A DNA stretch of 64,000 nucleotides. Origin: Solen grandis. Taxonomy: Eukaryota > Mollusca > Bivalvia > Adapedonta > Solenidae. The translations under genes and the position numbers were made by a program. The DNA is taken from contig CM037785.1 of assembly GCA_021229015.1 (NCBI GenBank), forward strand, positions 38,254,416-38,318,415. Reading direction: 5' to 3'. Of this stretch, positions 61,002-64,000 are shown piece after piece (the first letter of the stretch is position 1; the number at the start of each line of letters is the position of its first letter). A model generated the notes under the pieces. That model was not told the origin of the DNA and made no database searches. It worked only from the letters and a program-made list of their open reading frames with translations.

Positions 61002-62076
61002 TTGCTCACCTGAGCACAAAAAGCTCAAAAGGGACTTTTTTTTCGCCCTTCGTCGGGGGCCGTCCCCCTGCGTCGTCCCCGCAACAATTTGCTTTTAAAA
61101 AACCCCCTCCTCTGAAAAACCCTTTGGGCAGGGAATTTTTAAAGAAACTTGGCAAAATTTTTCCTTGGGGGAGGGGTCTCAAAAGTTGCTAAAAAAAACT
61201 TGATCCATGAAAAACCTGGTTGCCATGGGAACAAAAAAAAAAAAATAATTTGAAAACTTTAAAAAACATCTCCTTCAAAACTAAATGGGCCCAAATTTTT
61301 AAAAAAAAATTTGGGACAAAATGTTTTTCCCTTTTGTCAAACCCCTACCAAAGTTTTTTCAAAAAATTTTTCCCATCCGTAAAAAAACCAAAGGGGCCAG
61401 GGGCGGGGGGTTTTTGCCTTTTATGTAATAAAAACCTTTAAACCAACCCCCCTCTGAAACCACTGGACAGAAAATTTTTTTAAACTTGGCCCGGAATGAT
61501 CAGTGGGCAACCTTTACAAAAAATTTCTAAAAAAAAACTTGAAACCATGTAGAACTCTGGGGGCCAAAAACAACAAAAAGAAAAAAAAAAAAGAAAAATT
61601 TTTTAAAAAAATTCTTCTTCAAAAACTACGGGCCCAAATTTTAAAATAATTGGTTTTTAAAATTTCCTTGGGGCAAAACCCCTACCAAAGTTGCTAAAAA
61701 ATTTTTCCGATCCGTAAAAAAAAAATGGCCCCCCAGGGGCGGGGGTTTTTTTGCCCCATATGTTAAAAAGAGAAACCTTAAAAAACACTTCTTTTGAAAA
61801 CCCCTGGACAGAATTTGGGTTTTTCCCTTGGGAGGGATTTACCTTGGGGCAACCTTTACAAAATTGCTAAAATAAAAATTTTTTCCATGTAGAACTCGGG
61901 TTTCCATTGGGAACAAAAAAAAAAAAAAAAACTTTAAAAAACATCTTTTTCAAAAAAACTGGGCCCTATTTTTTTAAAAAAATTGGGACAGATTTCCTTG
62001 GGTTTAAACCTCAAACCCAAATTTTTAAAATTAATTTCCATCCGTAAAAAAATTTGGGCCCCCAGGGGGGGGCTTA
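61002..62076 (+). mobile_element. Third smeared copy of the 8,948-9,622 element, cut by gap
   Basis: It opens gctcacctgagcacaaaaag, then cgcccttcgtcggg and caacaatttgctttta. Later ggttgccatgggaacaaa, ccatccgtaaaaaa and ggcaggggc-like words recur about every 160 bp. It runs into the N gap. Confidence 0.7.
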
Positions 62077-62176
62077 NNNNNNNNNNNNNNNNNNNNNNNN
62101 NNNNNNNNNNNNNNNNNNNNNNNNNNNNNNNNNNNNNNNNNNNNNNNNNNNNNNNNNNNNNNNNNNNNNNNNNNNN
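62077..62176. other. Assembly gap, 100 N
   Basis: Exactly 100 N. Smeared sequence on the left and clean sequence on the right show that unlike contigs were joined. Confidence 0.99.
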
Positions 62177-63859
62177 ACTGTGATAAATTTTATTTGTTTA
62201 TTTAAATACAAAGCACAGGTTTAGTCCCTTGCAATTCATTTAATTAAACCTGTAAAAGTTTGTAACAAAAGTGACATCATTTAATGTGGAACTCAATGCA
62301 AAAACGTACATGCTTATTTTAATTCGCACTTTATTAGGAAACCAAATTAAGAAAAGAAAATAAGGAAAAAAAAGAATAAAGAAAAAAAAAAGATTAAGGA
62401 TGAGAGATGAATTAAACTCACTTTGTTAAATTTGTTAGATCAAGCCAGTATAACACTAGGTCACGAAATGCAAGTCATTAGACTTTTTAAAACTAAAATA
62501 AATCGTCCAATAAGATCAGTGATGCAGAGCTTAATTGTTGATATTTCTATTTAGTTCTGCGTTAAAGGCGTTTTTAGGTAAAGAATCGTTATACCATGCA
62601 TTAATGGCGTATTTCGCAATAAAGTTACGACCTCCGCTATCAACCGATGTCAGATTCTGTTCCTTTTCAATATAAAGGATAGCAAGACGGGCGCGTGCTA
62701 GAATCTTTCGATATATAAGTATATTCTAGTGAAAATCGACCACACACGGCCAAATAATGCGCGGTACGGGCGCCTGTGGGTGGGACTTAGTATACAATGG
62801 GTTTTAATTATTCGTACATCATTAATTTCATCAGTTTACATCCGTAACTAAACTATTGCACTTTGAGTTTTTGAGGAAAAAAAAAAGAGATCTGCATCTG
62901 TAAGTTGCAAAAATATAAGTTTGAATAGTTTACTAGCTTGCAAAGAGTTGTGCACGAACAGGCTAGACAACACATCAATAAATGGACGGAGAAAGTGCAT
63001 AAGAGGCGATTATCACAGGCCTCCGATTTCAGCACCAAAATAATACATTGTGATTGCGAGTTTGCATGGTCCGTGTTCAAATGAGCGTTTGTTTGCATTC
63101 TTTTTTTCATTTGTACCTAATCATGTCTGGATTTTTTGTTCAGGAAAAGCTTTATATTAAAGTACTGTGTATAACAGGTGCGAACTTCCGACAATAACAA
63201 GACGTTGTGTTGTGATAGGGCGGCTACGTCAGCCAGCCAATCTCGGAAGCACCAGTCAGGAAGTACAGTTCGTCATACTTGTATTGGCACCCACTAAAGA
63301 GGTACATGTTTAATAACTGAACATTATATTACCAAATTTTAACATATAAACTTCAGCTATAGTATTCCAAATTACAATATATTTTCTCTGTTGTTTTATT
63401 TCACATTGAACGACGTATCGTGTTTGTTTGTCCTATTTCCTTTTGAAGGGTATTAAAGTTAAACATTTGTGGGTATGCAGTTACATGGGACTTATGAACC
63501 CATACCTCAGGGCTACAAACATTGTAATGTTATCATATCATCGACTGCCTTACTGTTGTGCTTGAGCATCTTTAAAACACAAAAAAATATGTAAACACAA
63601 CTTTTTGAGCACTCTTAATCATGGAAAAAATAGAAAAAAATAAAACTTTTCTTTAGCTTTGTCACTATTTCACAAAATGTATCATGTTTCTAATTCCTGT
63701 GAAAAACCATTCTGTTGGTCATGTTACGGCAGAGTCTTATAAATAAAGATTGGCAGCTTTACGAAATAACGTTCTTTATCACGTGCCTCGAGAGTTAACG
63801 AGAGCGTGCCGTCCTATCAAACGGGTACTGGACATTTCGGTTGGGTTTGGGAGAATCCG
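62177..63859. other. No recognisable gene
   Basis: Clean sequence. The longest frame is an 85-codon minus-strand one at 62,853-63,110 with no family resemblance. A GC-richer patch at 62,690-62,790 and another near 63,220-63,300, which ends in a possible donor (gag/gtacat at 63,300), could belong to a promoter or leader exon, but nothing confirms this. Confidence 0.4.
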
Positions 63860-63944
63860 TCCTCGGTACCCAGGCTATTCATATTCACATATACCCAGGC
63901 TACTCATATTCATATGTGAATATGAATAGCCTGGGTACCGAGGA
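63860..63944. repeat. Perfect 32-bp inverted repeat with an extra direct copy in the loop
   Basis: The left arm starts tcctcggtacccaggctatt. The right arm ends aatagcctgggtaccgagga. The two are exact reverse complements. The 21-nt loop repeats tacccaggctactcatatt, almost the same words as the arms, so two alternative hairpins are possible. Confidence 0.9.
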
Positions 63945-64000
63945 TAGGGAGAAACTTACAGAACAGCAATTACTTTCCAAATACTTTTAGTAAGTAAAAT

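Noticed and set aside
63220..63300. Possible leader exon and promoter
   Set aside because: Only a GC-richer patch and a plausible donor are visible. There is no open frame or partner exon in the window.

Overview
This is animal nuclear DNA, most likely from a bivalve mollusc. The case rests on phased GT-AG exons in long AT-rich introns, tRNA-headed SINEs, a jockey/CR1-like LINE, and dispersed elements with tandem cores of about 153, 160 and 172 bp, a style common in bivalve genomes. There are no operons, CRISPR arrays or bacterial features. Two exact 100-base N runs (14,584-14,683 and 62,077-62,176) divide the window into three contigs.

Contig 1 (1-14,583) is clean sequence inside one plus-strand gene. 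Six internal exons (513-649, 2,976-3,029, 6,441-6,548, 7,821-7,930, 10,199-10,376, 10,927-11,088) join in phase into about 249 residues of continuous charged coiled coil, best matched from memory to CCDC150. Neither end of the gene is in the window. Its introns hold three minisatellites (17, 58 and 30 bp units), SINEs, MITE-like elements and two tandem-core elements. The 58-bp array runs right up to exon 3, and every unit carries a copy of that exon's 3' splice site.

Contig 2 (14,684-62,076) shows no host gene. Its two outer parts look badly miscalled. 14.9-16.8 kb and 48.4-62.1 kb are smeared into homopolymers, although copies of the tandem-core elements can still be recognised there. 17.2-22.7 kb and 43.8-48.4 kb are tandem arrays (about 28-33, 95, 32 and 39 bp units) full of indels or smearing. 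The cleaner middle (22.7-43.7 kb) holds a dead LINE (32,379-37,278). That LINE is split just after its reverse-transcriptase YADD motif by a 1,892-bp foldback transposon (34,001-35,892) with arms of about 620-640 bp and a 7-bp target duplication. Around it lie SINE pieces, a 14-copy minisatellite at 30.9 kb and a 17-bp repeat at 37.4 kb.

Contig 3 (62,177-64,000) shows no recognisable gene. It ends with a 32-bp perfect inverted repeat at 63,860-63,944. The most interesting items are the splice-site minisatellite, the nested foldback element with an internal copy of its terminal motif, and the systematic smearing that makes much of contig 2 unreliable.
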